This document shows, one piece after another, positions 36,790-46,109 of a stretch of DNA of 64,000 bases. A program made the translations under genes and the position numbers. Positions within the stretch are counted from its first letter, which is position 1, and every line of letters begins with the position of its first letter. The stretch spans positions 62,001-126,000 of the forward strand of contig NZ_FRBW01000002.1 of assembly GCF_900142725.1 (NCBI RefSeq), in the 5' to 3' direction. Source of the DNA: Roseibium suaedae (GTDB lineage Bacteria; Pseudomonadota; Alphaproteobacteria; Rhizobiales; Stappiaceae). The notes beneath the pieces are model-generated. The model made no database searches. It was given only the letters and a program-made list of their open reading frames with translations, and had not been told where the DNA came from.

Positions 36790-37833
36790 TTACCCCGGCA
36801 ACAGCCAGTCCCGCAGGCTCGGGCGCTTGTGGCCCCGGTATCCCTTCATCGGATCGGCTGCAATCATGGCATTCAGCACCGCTTCCTGAGTGGTTTCTGC
36901 GGCGGCCTTGAACAGGACATCGATCAGCTCTTCCCAGAGCACCTTGCGCTCCAGAATGGGCACGTTCTCGTAATGCTGGATCCGGCCGGCGGTGGAAAAG
37001 GCCATGGCGATATCGCCGCTGCCATTGCCGTAATAGGCGCCCAGCCGTCCGAGACCTGCCCCTGCCCGCTTGGCGACGCGCTTCAGCTGCCGGGTCGACA
37101 TAGGCACATCCGTTGCCATGATGATGATCACCGATCCGCGTTCTTCTGTCTGGCGCGCGTCGGCAGGATGCGGCTTTCGGCCATCTGGAAGGGTCAGATC
37201 ACCGGGACGGCCGAAATTCGCCAGAACCAGCGTCCCAAGAACATGCGGCTTGTCGCCGATCTCGAACACCCGTGAGGCAGACCCAATCCCGCCCTTGAAG
37301 CCGAAGGCGCTCATGCCCGTGCCGGCCCCTACATTGCCCTGTTCGAAATCCTCGCCCGCCACCGCGATCGCCGCGAGGGCATCAGCCTCTGTCAAAGCCA
37401 TGGCCTGAATATCGCTCAGATAGCCGTCGTTGCACTCCATCACCACCGGATTGACCGTTCCAGTGGAGCGGCCGATTTCCGGGTTTTCCGCAATCGCCCT
37501 GCGGATCAGTGCATTGATGCCCGTGCCGACTGCGAAAGTGTTGGTCAGAAGGATCGGCGTCTCGATCGTGCCGAGTTCTTCGACCTGCATCAGGCCCGCG
37601 CTCTTGCCGAAGCCGTTGATGACTTCGAGGGCGGCGGGAAGCTTGTCGCGAAAGACGTTGCCCTGATGAGGCACCAGGGCCGTAAAGCCGGTTCTGAGAT
37701 TGCCTTGGGTCTGGGTCACATGACCGACGCGCACGCCGGGAACATCACAAATGGTGTTGCGGGCGCCTGGGGCCATATCGCCACAGATCAGACCATGGCT
37801 ACGGGCTAGGCGGCGGGAAGTATCAGCAGTCAT
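36790..37833 (-). CDS. P1 family (S58) self-processing peptidase, DmpA-like
   Basis: A 347-residue Ntn-type hydrolase. Members cut themselves before a Ser to expose the catalytic nucleophile; the site is visible as Gly233-Ser234 in EERGSVIIIMATD. Other family blocks are DVPGVRVGHVTQ, NTFAVGTGINALI and GNVGAGTGMSAFGFKGG. DmpA-type enzymes release N-terminal amino acids or cleave beta-amino acid or D-residue-containing dipeptides. No signal peptide is seen, so it acts in the cytoplasm. It is convergent with glnA and not in an obvious operon. Physiological substrate unknown. Confidence 0.9.
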   Translation of the reverse strand: MTADTSRRLARSHGLICGDMAPGARNTICDVPGVRVGHVTQTQGNLRTGFTALVPHQGNVFRDKLPAALEVINGFGKSAGLMQVEELGTIETPILLTNTFAVGTGINALIRRAIAENPEIGRSTGTVNPVVMECNDGYLSDIQAMALTEADALAAIAVAGEDFEQGNVGAGTGMSAFGFKGGIGSASRVFEIGDKPHVLGTLVLANFGRPGDLTLPDGRKPHPADARQTEERGSVIIIMATDVPMSTRQLKRVAKRAGAGLGRLGAYYGNGSGDIAMAFSTAGRIQHYENVPILERKVLWEELIDVLFKAAAETTQEAVLNAMIAADPMKGYRGHKRPSLRDWLLPG

Positions 37834-37977
37834 CAGGAAATTCCGGGAGGAGGATAGAGAGCCCGGAACTCATGTCCGGAACTTGAGGATGATCCTCCCT
37901 GCCCGTCTTTTCAAGGTGCAGTGCAACCTGACAGCGTTTCACCCGCCCAAATCATGTCTTCGCCCCTTCAGGCGAAG

Positions 37978-38883
37978 TCAGCCCTTGGTTGTTTCCGGCA
38001 CATAGTTCCGCCAGTTGTGCTCTTCCTTGAAACCGAGCACTTCCCGGATCTTGCGGTTGCTGATCGGAGCGTCATGGCCGGAAAGCTCGCCCGTGACGGG
38101 GGTGCCCGGTGCGTATTTGGCGAGGAACTCCCGGGCAGGTTCTCGCGCCGTGATCGTGTCATTGACCGCATTGAAGACCTGGAACCCCAAACCATCCTTA
38201 CGGACACACAGATCCACGATCTGCCCCAGGTCACGGGCGTCGATATAGCTCCAGGCATTGCGTTTGCGCATGGGCGGGTTTGCCAGATACTCGGGGAAGT
38301 TCGCGTAGTCTTCCGGCGAGACCACATTGCCGATTCGAAGCGCGTAGATGTCCGCCCCGGAACGCATGGCGAAGGCCCGGGCGGTCTTCTCGTTGACGAC
38401 CTTGGACAGACCATAGCTGTCCATCGGATCAACATCGTATTCCTCGGTCAGCGGAAACGCGTGATAGTCCTTGTCCCCTTCCGCAAAGCAGACACCATAG
38501 GTGGTTTCGCTCGAGGCAATGATGATCTTGCGGATGCCGAGCTTCACGGCAGCCTCGATCACATTGTAGGTCGAGGCAGCATTGCGCTGGAAGGTGACAT
38601 TGTCCGGATGGATGAGGATGCGCGGCACGGCGGCAAAATGCACCACCGCATCAACGGGCGCAGGTCCCTTGCCGGTTTCCAGTCCCTCAAAGCCGAAATG
38701 CATCGACAGGGCGTTGAACGTCTGGCCACTGTCCGTCAGGTCGGTGATCAGCGTATTGACGCCCGGATGCTCCATCGGCACCAGATCGAGGTTGAACACC
38801 TCGTGACCCTGGTTCATCAGATAGGGCACCACATGACGCCCGGCCTTGCCGCTGCCGCCGGTAAATACGATCCGCTTGCCCAT
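37978..38883 (-). CDS. NAD-dependent epimerase/dehydratase family protein
   Basis: A 301-residue extended SDR. The start at 38883 follows GGGAGGAACAGA. The NAD motif is FTGGSGKAGRHVVPYL, the catalytic Ser/Thr segment is ASSETTYGV, and the Tyr-Lys pair is in SYGLSKVVNEK. The arrangement resembles GalE-like and uronate-dehydrogenase-like enzymes acting on sugars or sugar acids. It stands alone between the P1 peptidase and the divergent tyrS gene, so context gives no substrate. Confidence 0.82.
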   Translation of the reverse strand: MGKRIVFTGGSGKAGRHVVPYLMNQGHEVFNLDLVPMEHPGVNTLITDLTDSGQTFNALSMHFGFEGLETGKGPAPVDAVVHFAAVPRILIHPDNVTFQRNAASTYNVIEAAVKLGIRKIIIASSETTYGVCFAEGDKDYHAFPLTEEYDVDPMDSYGLSKVVNEKTARAFAMRSGADIYALRIGNVVSPEDYANFPEYLANPPMRKRNAWSYIDARDLGQIVDLCVRKDGLGFQVFNAVNDTITAREPAREFLAKYAPGTPVTGELSGHDAPISNRKIREVLGFKEEHNWRNYVPETTKG

Positions 38884-39119
38884 TCTGTTCCTCCCAGAAA
38901 CGCTTGAGACTGATGCCACTTGTGCCTTCAGACATAGTGCCGGCGGGAGAATGCGCAACCTTCGATTACGGCTTCACCTCCTTCCCGGCTTTTTTTGCCT
39001 CAACCCGATGAAATTTGCCGTCACATCCGATATAGGCAGGCTTTGGCTCAACAGCCGTGTGTTTTGAACGTCTGGACGCCGCCAGCGCCCCGGCATGCCG
39101 TCATGGGAATGAGAAGACG

Positions 39120-40373
39120 ATGAGCGAGTACAAGTCCGAGTTTCTGAAGGTTCTGAAAGAGCGTGGCTTCCTGCACCAGCTTTCCGACCATCAAGGCCTC
39201 GATGACCTGCTGTGCAAGGAAACGGTCACAGCCTATATCGGCTTCGACTGCACGGCGCCGAGCCTGCATGCCGGCTCCCTCGTCACCATCATGATGCTCT
39301 ACTGGCTCCAGAAGACCGGCCACCGTCCGATCGCGCTGATGGGCTCAGGCACCACCCGCGTCGGCGACCCGACGGGCAAGGACGAAAGCCGCAAGGTCCT
39401 TTCCGACGAGACGATCGAAGAGAACAAGGCCGGCATCCGGAAGATCTTCGAGAAGCTGCTGACCTTCGGCGACGGTCCGGCCGATGCCATCATGATGGAC
39501 AATGCGGACTGGCTCCTGAAGCTCAACTACATGGACTTCCTGCGCGACATCGGCCGCCACTTCTCGGTCAACCAGATGATCCAGCGCGACAGCGTCAAGC
39601 TGCGCCTCGAACGCGAGCAGCATCTGTCCTTCCTCGAGTTCAACTACATGCTGCTGCAGGGTTACGACTATCTGGAAATCTACCAGAAGACCGGCTGCCG
39701 CCTGCAGATGGGCGGTTCTGACCAGTGGTCCAACATCCTTTCGGGCGTGGATCTCATCCGCCGCAAGGAAAGCATTGACGCTTTCGCCCTCACCGCACCG
39801 CTGCTGACCACCTCCTCCGGCGCCAAGATGGGCAAGACCGCTGCCGGTGCCGTCTGGCTCAATGCCGAACAGCTGTCGCCCTATGACTATTGGCAGTACT
39901 GGCGCAACACGGAAGACGCGGACGTCGAGAAGTTCCTGAAGCTTTTCACCATCCTGCCGCTGGACGAAATCTCCCGCCTTGCCGCGCTGGAAGGCTCTGA
40001 GATCAACGAAGCGAAGAAGGTTCTTGCGACCGAAGCGACCGCGATGATCCATGGCCGGGAAGCGGCGGAAGCGGCTGCCGAAACCGCCCGCAAGGCCTTC
40101 GAGGAAGGCGCCATGGCCGAAGGCCTGCCGACCATCGAGATCCCGCGCGCCTCTCTGGAAGCCGGCCTTGGTATCCTCAGCGCCTTTGTCGATGCAGGCC
40201 TGTGCGCTTCCAACGGCGACGTCCGCCGCAACATCAAGGGCGGTGCCGTGCGGATCAACGACAAGGCGGAGCAGGATGACAAGCGCATGATCACGCTTGC
40301 CGACCTGACCGAGGAAGGCGTCGTGAAATTGTCCCTTGGCAAGAAGAAACACGTTCTGGTGCGCCCGGCCTGA
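39120..40373 (+). CDS. tyrS: Tyrosyl-tRNA synthetase
   Basis: A 417-residue class Ic aminoacyl-tRNA synthetase that charges tRNA-Tyr. The HIGH-type motif is [11 protein letters not shown] (His50 to Gly52), the tyrosine pocket shows [18 protein letters not shown] and GGSDQWSNI, and the KMSKS-type loop reads KMGKT. The C-terminal S4 RNA-binding domain is visible in [16 protein letters not shown]. Length and domain order match the TyrRS group common in proteobacteria. The ATG at 39120 is the canonical start ([10 protein letters not shown]); a terminator closes the gene. Confidence 0.96.
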   Translation: MSEYKSEFLKVLKERGFLHQLSDHQGLDDLLCKETVTAYIGFDCTAPSLHAGSLVTIMMLYWLQKTGHRPIALMGSGTTRVGDPTGKDESRKVLSDETIEENKAGIRKIFEKLLTFGDGPADAIMMDNADWLLKLNYMDFLRDIGRHFSVNQMIQRDSVKLRLEREQHLSFLEFNYMLLQGYDYLEIYQKTGCRLQMGGSDQWSNILSGVDLIRRKESIDAFALTAPLLTTSSGAKMGKTAAGAVWLNAEQLSPYDYWQYWRNTEDADVEKFLKLFTILPLDEISRLAALEGSEINEAKKVLATEATAMIHGREAAEAAAETARKAFEEGAMAEGLPTIEIPRASLEAGLGILSAFVDAGLCASNGDVRRNIKGGAVRINDKAEQDDKRMITLADLTEEGVVKLSLGKKKHVLVRPA

Positions 40374-40415
40374 GCGGAAGCCTGAACCGGACAGCTGTCA
40401 GAACACCGTGAATTG

Positions 40416-40440
40416 GGGAGGCCACTGCGCCTCCCTTTTT
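40416..40440 (+). terminator. Intrinsic terminator of tyrS
   Basis: GGGAGGC and GCCTCCC form a 7-bp stem with a six-base loop, followed by TTTTT. It lies between the convergent tyrS and AsmA-like genes. Confidence 0.85.
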
Positions 40441-40465
40441 CATGTCTGGCAGAGATCTGTCAGGG

Positions 40466-43400
40466 CTACTGAGAGCCCTGGAACTCGAACATCTTGCGGA
40501 AGATGCCCGGGGCGATCGCCGAGATCGGATTGACCGAGAGAACCGGATCGGACATCGGTCCGGTCACGCGGTAGGTCACGCCGATAAGGCCCTCACCGCT
40601 GCCACCGCCAAGGGCAAAGCCCAGTATGGGAATGTTGGCGAAGATGTTGTTCAGCGCGTAGATGGGAACAAAGGTGCCGGTCAGATCCAGCGACTGGGAG
40701 GAAAGGTTCATGGTGCCACTGACCGTTCCGCCAAGCACCGCCCCTTTGAGCGCCCCGCGCGTGATGGTGACGGTCTCGCCGTCCCGGCTGAAGGCGAGAT
40801 TGAGCGTGTCGAAGGATGCCTCCCCGCCGCGGTTGACGTTGCTCGGCCGGTTGCTGTTGCCAACGACTGCCCCCTGATCCCGATAGCGCAGGATGTCCGG
40901 ACGCTCGGCCAGTTTGCGGATCGCCGGGTCCTCGGTGATGGACAGGTTCGTGATATCGACCGTGCCATCCCAATTGTCACCCTTGGTCGCGGTGGCGTGC
41001 AGGCGTCCGCGCCCGCCGCGCATGCGGTCATAAGTGTCGAGGAAACGGAGAACCGCACCAGCGTCATCAAACTCGCCTTCGGCGGTGCGCACGCCAGTAC
41101 CACCTGCGTCGCCGACACCGAACCGGAAGGCCGTCCGGCCCTGAACGAGCCCGGTCAGATCCGCGGATTTCAGGCCAGCCTTGCTGGTTTCCACCAGTCC
41201 GGCAAACTTGTCGATCCGCGTGTTGTTGAAACCAACGACGCGGTCGAGATTGATGTTGATGACAAGACCCTTGGAGAAGTCCTTGATCTTGTCATCTTCG
41301 GCCTTGGTCTTGCCGAGGCTGCGGATGAGACCACGCGCATCGAATTCCGAGCCGGTCATGTTGACCCGGTAACGTCCCGCATTGCCCCGCCGGACGGTCA
41401 GGGCCGCGTCATCGCCTGCCCGCAACTGGAACCTGGAGAAGGTCGCTTCTTCCAGTTCCCCCGACGAGGACAGGGTGATCGTGCCGCTGATATCGACGCC
41501 TTCGGAGACAAGCTCCAGATCCTGCAGGACGCGCTTGTCATCCGCATCCGCGAGCTTGAAGCTGACCTTGGCCGGAACGCCGGAGCCTTTTTCCCATCCG
41601 AGCGCCGCGAGCTTGATGGAAGCCTTGGCCATATCGATGTCGTAAGTCTGCTTTCCCGCATCTTCCGAAACGGTCACCTGCAGCTCACCGCTGAGGAAGG
41701 AGGTCAGATCGATGCCGCGCTCCTTGAGCTGCTTCGCAGAGACACTGACCACAACACCCTGCCGGGCCTTGACCTTGGAGCCCTCCAGCGGCAGCAGAAG
41801 GTCAATATCCGCCTGCAACCCGTCCAGCTGGCCCTTGCCCTGGATTTCCACATGGCTGCGGTCCGCATTCAGGGTGACAGCGGCCTTGGAGACAAGATGA
41901 CCACGGATCGGTTCGGAAGTGGAAAATCCCTTGAATTCGGCCTGTGCCGACCAGTCCACCTCATCCAGAGCGAGGTTCCGGTTGAGCGGAAACTCGGCCT
42001 TCATCTGAACTGCGCCCGTCCCGCTTAAGCCGTCCGGAGATAAGTCCACACGGTTGAGGACACCGAATGGCGCCTGATTGAAGATCCAGCCGATGTCGCG
42101 CGCGCTGCCGTCCAACTTCAGATCGATCACGCCGACCTTGTCGTCCTTCTCGCGCAGATGGAGGATCTTGAACTGGCCCTCAGGCAGCTGGACAAGGCCA
42201 CCGTCTGCTGCCTGGGCCTTGCCTCCGACACCATCGACCGTCAGCACCTCGTTCTCGATCTTGAGAGTTCCATCAAGATCCTCAATCGGAGGCACTTCCC
42301 CGATCGCATCGATCTTGCCGCCGGTGAAGCTCATCGACATGGTCAGGTCGTTTCCTGCCCAGCCCGGATCCGGATCCGCAGAGTTGAATGCGGGCGGACG
42401 GATCGCGGCATCCAGGCTGAAATGGCCGATCAAGCCATCCTGCACCCGGTCGATGATCCAGCGGCGGGCGGGCGGCGTGATCGTGATCGGCCAGACCTGC
42501 TTGACCAGACCGACGGACAGATCCTTGCCCTCAACGGCGACAGCCAGATACGGACCGTCTTCCTGAAGATCCACGGATCCGACGCCAAACAGCTCCGCAT
42601 TGCCGGCCTTGAGCGCGAGCTGGTTGATTTTCAAAAGCCGTTCCTTGGGATCCAGGTTCAGCTTCGCCTCGATATCATCGACAACAATCGGCTGTTCGCT
42701 CACGTCACTGGAGCCGAACTGGGCCCAGGACGTGCCGAGATCCACATCCCAGGTTCCATCAAGGGCAGCAGCCGGATGGGCCTGCCCTGTGAAATTCAGC
42801 TGGGTGTTGCGGTACTTGATATGGGAAGGAGTAATCTCGACAGAAGGATCGCCCGCATTCCACTTCAGGGCGAAGGCCACATCGTCAAAGCGCACGGATG
42901 TCTTGCCGAGCTGGAACCAGCCTTCCGTCATTCGGGCGACGAAGTTGGAGCTTTCAAACTCGCCATTCTCCGAGAAGAAACTCTCGAACCGGACAGACAG
43001 CGGCAGCCCGAGCCCAGTGCCGGACTTCACGTCCAGCTCAGGGTCGAGCAACTCCCCCATCGTGATGTCCCGGACAAGAAGGGCCAGACGCCGCCGGTTG
43101 TGATCGGCACCTGAGGTGCGCACCATTTCAAGATCCCAGGCACCAAAACGGCCGGCAACGGTCGCCTTCGCCCTCAAGCCTTCCTGAGGGTTGCGGCGAA
43201 TGGTGGCATCGATGCCCTTGATCGAACGAGGCAGGGACCCGAGGAAATCGACCTCGCCATTGTGGAGTTCCACAAGTTCAAGGTCGCGCCGGGTAAAATC
43301 GGTTTCGATCAAGGCGCCGACCCTGTCGACCGCTTCCATCAGGCTGCCCATGGCCGGAAGCGCGCGCTGCTCCTCCGGCAGATCCAGAATGATCCGGGGG

Positions 43401-43834
43401 CGCTCGAGCTCAAGCTTCGAGAAGGAAATGGTTCCGGTCAAAAGAGCAGAAATATCGACGGGCGCTTCGATGCGGGGAAGAATGACCTCGGTGCCGACAT
43501 CGCCTGGCACCTTGACCTCCGCATCGCGCAGCACCACCAGAACGCCATCGCCGAAGGTGAAATCGAGCGACGCATCGGCAACAGAGACCTCAACCCCGTT
43601 CTTGCTGACCTGGGAGGCCAGAAACTGGGCAAGCGCCGGCACATGAACCGGACCACCGAAGAACAGCCAGGCGAGAAATCCGCTGAAGAGCAGCAGGAAA
43701 ACGCAAAGACAGTGGGACACGCGGGGACGGACGCGTTTACGTCCTATCCTCTTGTCCTCTTCCGTCACACCGTTTTCCATAAAGCCCTGAATTTCCTCAA
43801 AGGCCCTGAGGCCAGCTTTGTTCTTCTGCGACAC
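40466..43834 (-). CDS. AsmA-like/YhdP-type envelope protein (DUF3971 and AsmA_2 regions)
   Basis: A 1122-residue protein with a short basic cytoplasmic N-terminus, one membrane anchor at about residues 41-60 and a very long periplasmic part rich in beta strands. The early part (VPALAQFLASQVSKNGVEVS, then paired short strands) is typical of AsmA-like proteins; the late part ends in TGTFVPIYALNNIFANIPIL and GLIGVTYRVTGPMSDPVLSV, the classic AsmA_2/YhdP C-terminus. Such proteins are now seen as bridge-like carriers of phospholipid to the outer membrane. I use the GTG at 43834 with AGGA upstream; an ATG at 43780 is also possible. It is divergent from bcp. Confidence 0.87.
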   Translation of the reverse strand: MSQKNKAGLRAFEEIQGFMENGVTEEDKRIGRKRVRPRVSHCLCVFLLLFSGFLAWLFFGGPVHVPALAQFLASQVSKNGVEVSVADASLDFTFGDGVLVVLRDAEVKVPGDVGTEVILPRIEAPVDISALLTGTISFSKLELERPRIILDLPEEQRALPAMGSLMEAVDRVGALIETDFTRRDLELVELHNGEVDFLGSLPRSIKGIDATIRRNPQEGLRAKATVAGRFGAWDLEMVRTSGADHNRRRLALLVRDITMGELLDPELDVKSGTGLGLPLSVRFESFFSENGEFESSNFVARMTEGWFQLGKTSVRFDDVAFALKWNAGDPSVEITPSHIKYRNTQLNFTGQAHPAAALDGTWDVDLGTSWAQFGSSDVSEQPIVVDDIEAKLNLDPKERLLKINQLALKAGNAELFGVGSVDLQEDGPYLAVAVEGKDLSVGLVKQVWPITITPPARRWIIDRVQDGLIGHFSLDAAIRPPAFNSADPDPGWAGNDLTMSMSFTGGKIDAIGEVPPIEDLDGTLKIENEVLTVDGVGGKAQAADGGLVQLPEGQFKILHLREKDDKVGVIDLKLDGSARDIGWIFNQAPFGVLNRVDLSPDGLSGTGAVQMKAEFPLNRNLALDEVDWSAQAEFKGFSTSEPIRGHLVSKAAVTLNADRSHVEIQGKGQLDGLQADIDLLLPLEGSKVKARQGVVVSVSAKQLKERGIDLTSFLSGELQVTVSEDAGKQTYDIDMAKASIKLAALGWEKGSGVPAKVSFKLADADDKRVLQDLELVSEGVDISGTITLSSSGELEEATFSRFQLRAGDDAALTVRRGNAGRYRVNMTGSEFDARGLIRSLGKTKAEDDKIKDFSKGLVININLDRVVGFNNTRIDKFAGLVETSKAGLKSADLTGLVQGRTAFRFGVGDAGGTGVRTAEGEFDDAGAVLRFLDTYDRMRGGRGRLHATATKGDNWDGTVDITNLSITEDPAIRKLAERPDILRYRDQGAVVGNSNRPSNVNRGGEASFDTLNLAFSRDGETVTITRGALKGAVLGGTVSGTMNLSSQSLDLTGTFVPIYALNNIFANIPILGFALGGGSGEGLIGVTYRVTGPMSDPVLSVNPISAIAPGIFRKMFEFQGSQ

Positions 43835-44028
43835 CTGTCCTGTACGGCAGGGTCATTGCAAATCTGGTCAAGAGCCACCAGATCCGGCAAGGAAACGGCG
43901 CAGACATTGAATCGGCCGATCCAGGCTCTAAGATAACTGAAGGCCGGATGAAAAAGCGATTGGCACCGTGTGCAAAGCGGCTTGTATCCCGCGCATAAAA
44001 CTCTTGACTGTGACGGAAGGAAGGCAAA

Positions 44029-44496
44029 ATGACCGAATTGACCGTGGGGCAGAAGGCTCCGGGTTTTGAACTGGACGGAGACGGAGGCAAAACCCTGCGC
44101 CTCTCGGATTATTCCGGTCATCCGGTCGTGGTCTATTTCTACCCCAAGGACGACACCCCGGGCTGCACCAAGGAAGCCCTCTCCTTCTCCTGCCTGAGTG
44201 CCGAGTTCGCCGCAAAGAACATCACCGTGATCGGCATTTCGCCGGACACCGCTGCCAAGCATGACAAGTTCAAGGCCAAGCACGAACTCACCGTTCGCCT
44301 CGCCTCCGATCCTGAAACAGCCACCTGTCAGGACTATGGCGTGTGGGTTGAGAAATCCATGTATGGCAAGACCTACATGGGCGTCGAACGCTCCACCTTC
44401 CTGATTGATTCCAAGGGTGAGATCGCTCGTGTCTGGCGGAAAGTGAAGGTGGCGGGCCACGCCGAAGAGGTTCTGGAAGCTGCAGCAAAGCTCTGA
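44029..44496 (+). CDS. bcp: Thioredoxin-dependent peroxiredoxin (bacterioferritin comigratory protein type)
   Basis: A 155-residue cytoplasmic thiol peroxidase. The peroxidatic Cys is in PKDDTPGCTKEALSFS. The resolving Cys of E. coli Bcp, five residues later, is absent, but another Cys lies nine residues after the first (SFSCL), so an atypical two-Cys or one-Cys cycle is likely. AAGGAAGGCAAA before the ATG supports the start. It is followed by its own terminator and is divergent from the AsmA-like gene. Confidence 0.94.
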   Translation: MTELTVGQKAPGFELDGDGGKTLRLSDYSGHPVVVYFYPKDDTPGCTKEALSFSCLSAEFAAKNITVIGISPDTAAKHDKFKAKHELTVRLASDPETATCQDYGVWVEKSMYGKTYMGVERSTFLIDSKGEIARVWRKVKVAGHAEEVLEAAAKL

Positions 44497-44526
44497 AATC
44501 TCTAGAACATCCTGAGAAATATTACA

Positions 44527-44559
44527 GGGGACGCCGGCGGTATCGGCGTTCCCTTTTTT
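44527..44559 (+). terminator. Intrinsic terminator of bcp
   Basis: GGGGACGCCG pairs with CGGCGTTCCC (one G-U), followed by six T residues. It begins 30 bases after the bcp stop. Confidence 0.88.
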
Positions 44560-44646
44560 GATCTTCAGGTGATCGTCCGCACGTCATTTAAGAAGAAAAT
44601 TAACCTTAACACTCTCTAATCAACGGCAATCAGACACCACCAAGAA

Positions 44647-46029
44647 ATGGGTAGTCCGTTGACTGTGTACCGTACACATGAAAGAGAGACCGGACAGCAG
44701 GCGGAACGGCAACAGCAGCAGCCTCACGCCTTTGCAAAGCCGGCCGCGGCCACGCCCCGAAAGATGGTCCGGCAAAGGAAGGTCCTTCTTGCAGCGGTTG
44801 CCGCATTCGCCCTTCTGGGCGCTGTCGGAGCGTCCTCCTCTCTCTGGTACCAATCGGTTGTCGAGGCAGAGACAAACCGGATCGATCTCCTGCAGCACAG
44901 CTATCAGGACCGCATCGACCGGCTGCGCGCTGAAATCGACAGGCTGAACAGCCGTCAGGCCCTGGACAGGGAAACCGTGGAATTGCGGGTCGGAGACCTG
45001 ATCCGCCGTCAGCAGGCGCTCAGCAAGCGGCACGAGATCGTCTCCAAACTGATCCAGACGGCAGAAAGCAACGGCATTCTGATGCCGGACACAAGCACCC
45101 TGCCGAGCCCGAAGCCTCTGCTGGCACTTCAGGAGGAAGGCGCCGATTTCCTGAAGGAAGAAGGCTCCGCCATGGGCGGCGAGGCAGAGCTCGTCGATGA
45201 TCCGATGAAGGCTCTCGGTCTGCGCGGCTCCACGCCCTTCGGCGCGATACCGGCAAATGAACAGCAAAATGCCGCTCAGCCGGGTTCCTCCGCCCCGGGT
45301 TCCTCCGCCAAGGACAAGCAGGCAGCGCTCGGCAAGGTCGAGGACGACATCGCCGCGATGGATGCGGAAAGCGCCGTGGTCCTGACCGCCCTCACCCGCG
45401 CCACCCGTAGGCAGATCGAAGGTATCCTGAAGGAAACTCGCCCGCTCGGCGTCGGCTTTGCCTCTGCCATGTCGGCAGTGCCTTCTATTCCCGCCCCTGC
45501 TGCAGACGTCGGCGGTCCCTTTGTCCCCTATCAGGATGAGGCTTTCCTGAACCGGGTCGAGACTGCGGAAGCATCCCTGGTCCAGCTCGCCAGATTGAAG
45601 AATGCTGCGCGCCGCCTGCCGATAGCCCGCCCGCTGGAAAGCGAGCAGATCTCCAGCGACTTCGGCCCGCGCCTTGACCCGTTCCTCAGCCGCATCGCCA
45701 TGCACACGGGCATGGATTTCAAGGCTCCGTCCGGCACACGGGTCTATGCGACAGCGCCCGGCACGGTGATCAAGGCCCGTTACTCCGGCGGCTATGGCAA
45801 GATGGTCGAGATCCGTCACAGCAATGGATTGGTGACCCGCTACGGCCACCTCAGCCGCTTCCTGGTGCTGGAAGGTGATCATGTGACTGCTGGCGACGTC
45901 ATCGGCAATGTCGGCACCACCGGCCGCTCCACCGGCCCCCACCTCCACTACGAGGTGCGCGTGGATGACACGGCGGTGGACCCGGAGCCCTTTGTGCGTG
46001 CCGGAGATCGGCTCGCAGCCTATCTCTGA
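44647..46029 (+). CDS. M23 family metallopeptidase (LytM-type), membrane anchored
   Basis: A 460-residue envelope protein. A basic, Gln-rich N-terminus is followed by one membrane segment at about 46-66, a coiled coil at about 75-125 (LLQHSYQDRIDRLRAEIDRL), a low-complexity linker near 210-225, and the C-terminal M23 domain from about 330. The zinc motifs are H-x3-D in MHTGMDF and HxH in GPHLHYE. An intact site suggests an active endopeptidase on peptidoglycan cross-links, or an amidase activator. Proline and Ala/Ser repeats in the linker are normal for the class. It converges on prfB at a shared terminator. Confidence 0.91.
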   Translation: MGSPLTVYRTHERETGQQAERQQQQPHAFAKPAAATPRKMVRQRKVLLAAVAAFALLGAVGASSSLWYQSVVEAETNRIDLLQHSYQDRIDRLRAEIDRLNSRQALDRETVELRVGDLIRRQQALSKRHEIVSKLIQTAESNGILMPDTSTLPSPKPLLALQEEGADFLKEEGSAMGGEAELVDDPMKALGLRGSTPFGAIPANEQQNAAQPGSSAPGSSAKDKQAALGKVEDDIAAMDAESAVVLTALTRATRRQIEGILKETRPLGVGFASAMSAVPSIPAPAADVGGPFVPYQDEAFLNRVETAEASLVQLARLKNAARRLPIARPLESEQISSDFGPRLDPFLSRIAMHTGMDFKAPSGTRVYATAPGTVIKARYSGGYGKMVEIRHSNGLVTRYGHLSRFLVLEGDHVTAGDVIGNVGTTGRSTGPHLHYEVRVDDTAVDPEPFVRAGDRLAAYL

Positions 46030-46049
46030 CCTTTGAGGTTCCCAGAAAC

Positions 46050-46084
46050 AAAAACGGCGCCAGGATCATCCGGCGCCGTTTTTT
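46050..46084. terminator. Bidirectional terminator between the M23 gene and prfB
   Basis: An 11-bp stem (AAAACGGCGCC with GGCGCCGTTTT) with a T-run on each strand: TTTTTT on the plus side and AAAAA upstream giving T residues on the minus side. It serves both converging genes. Confidence 0.9.
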
Positions 46085-46109
46085 CATTTTTCAAAGCTCA
46101 AGGGCCTGA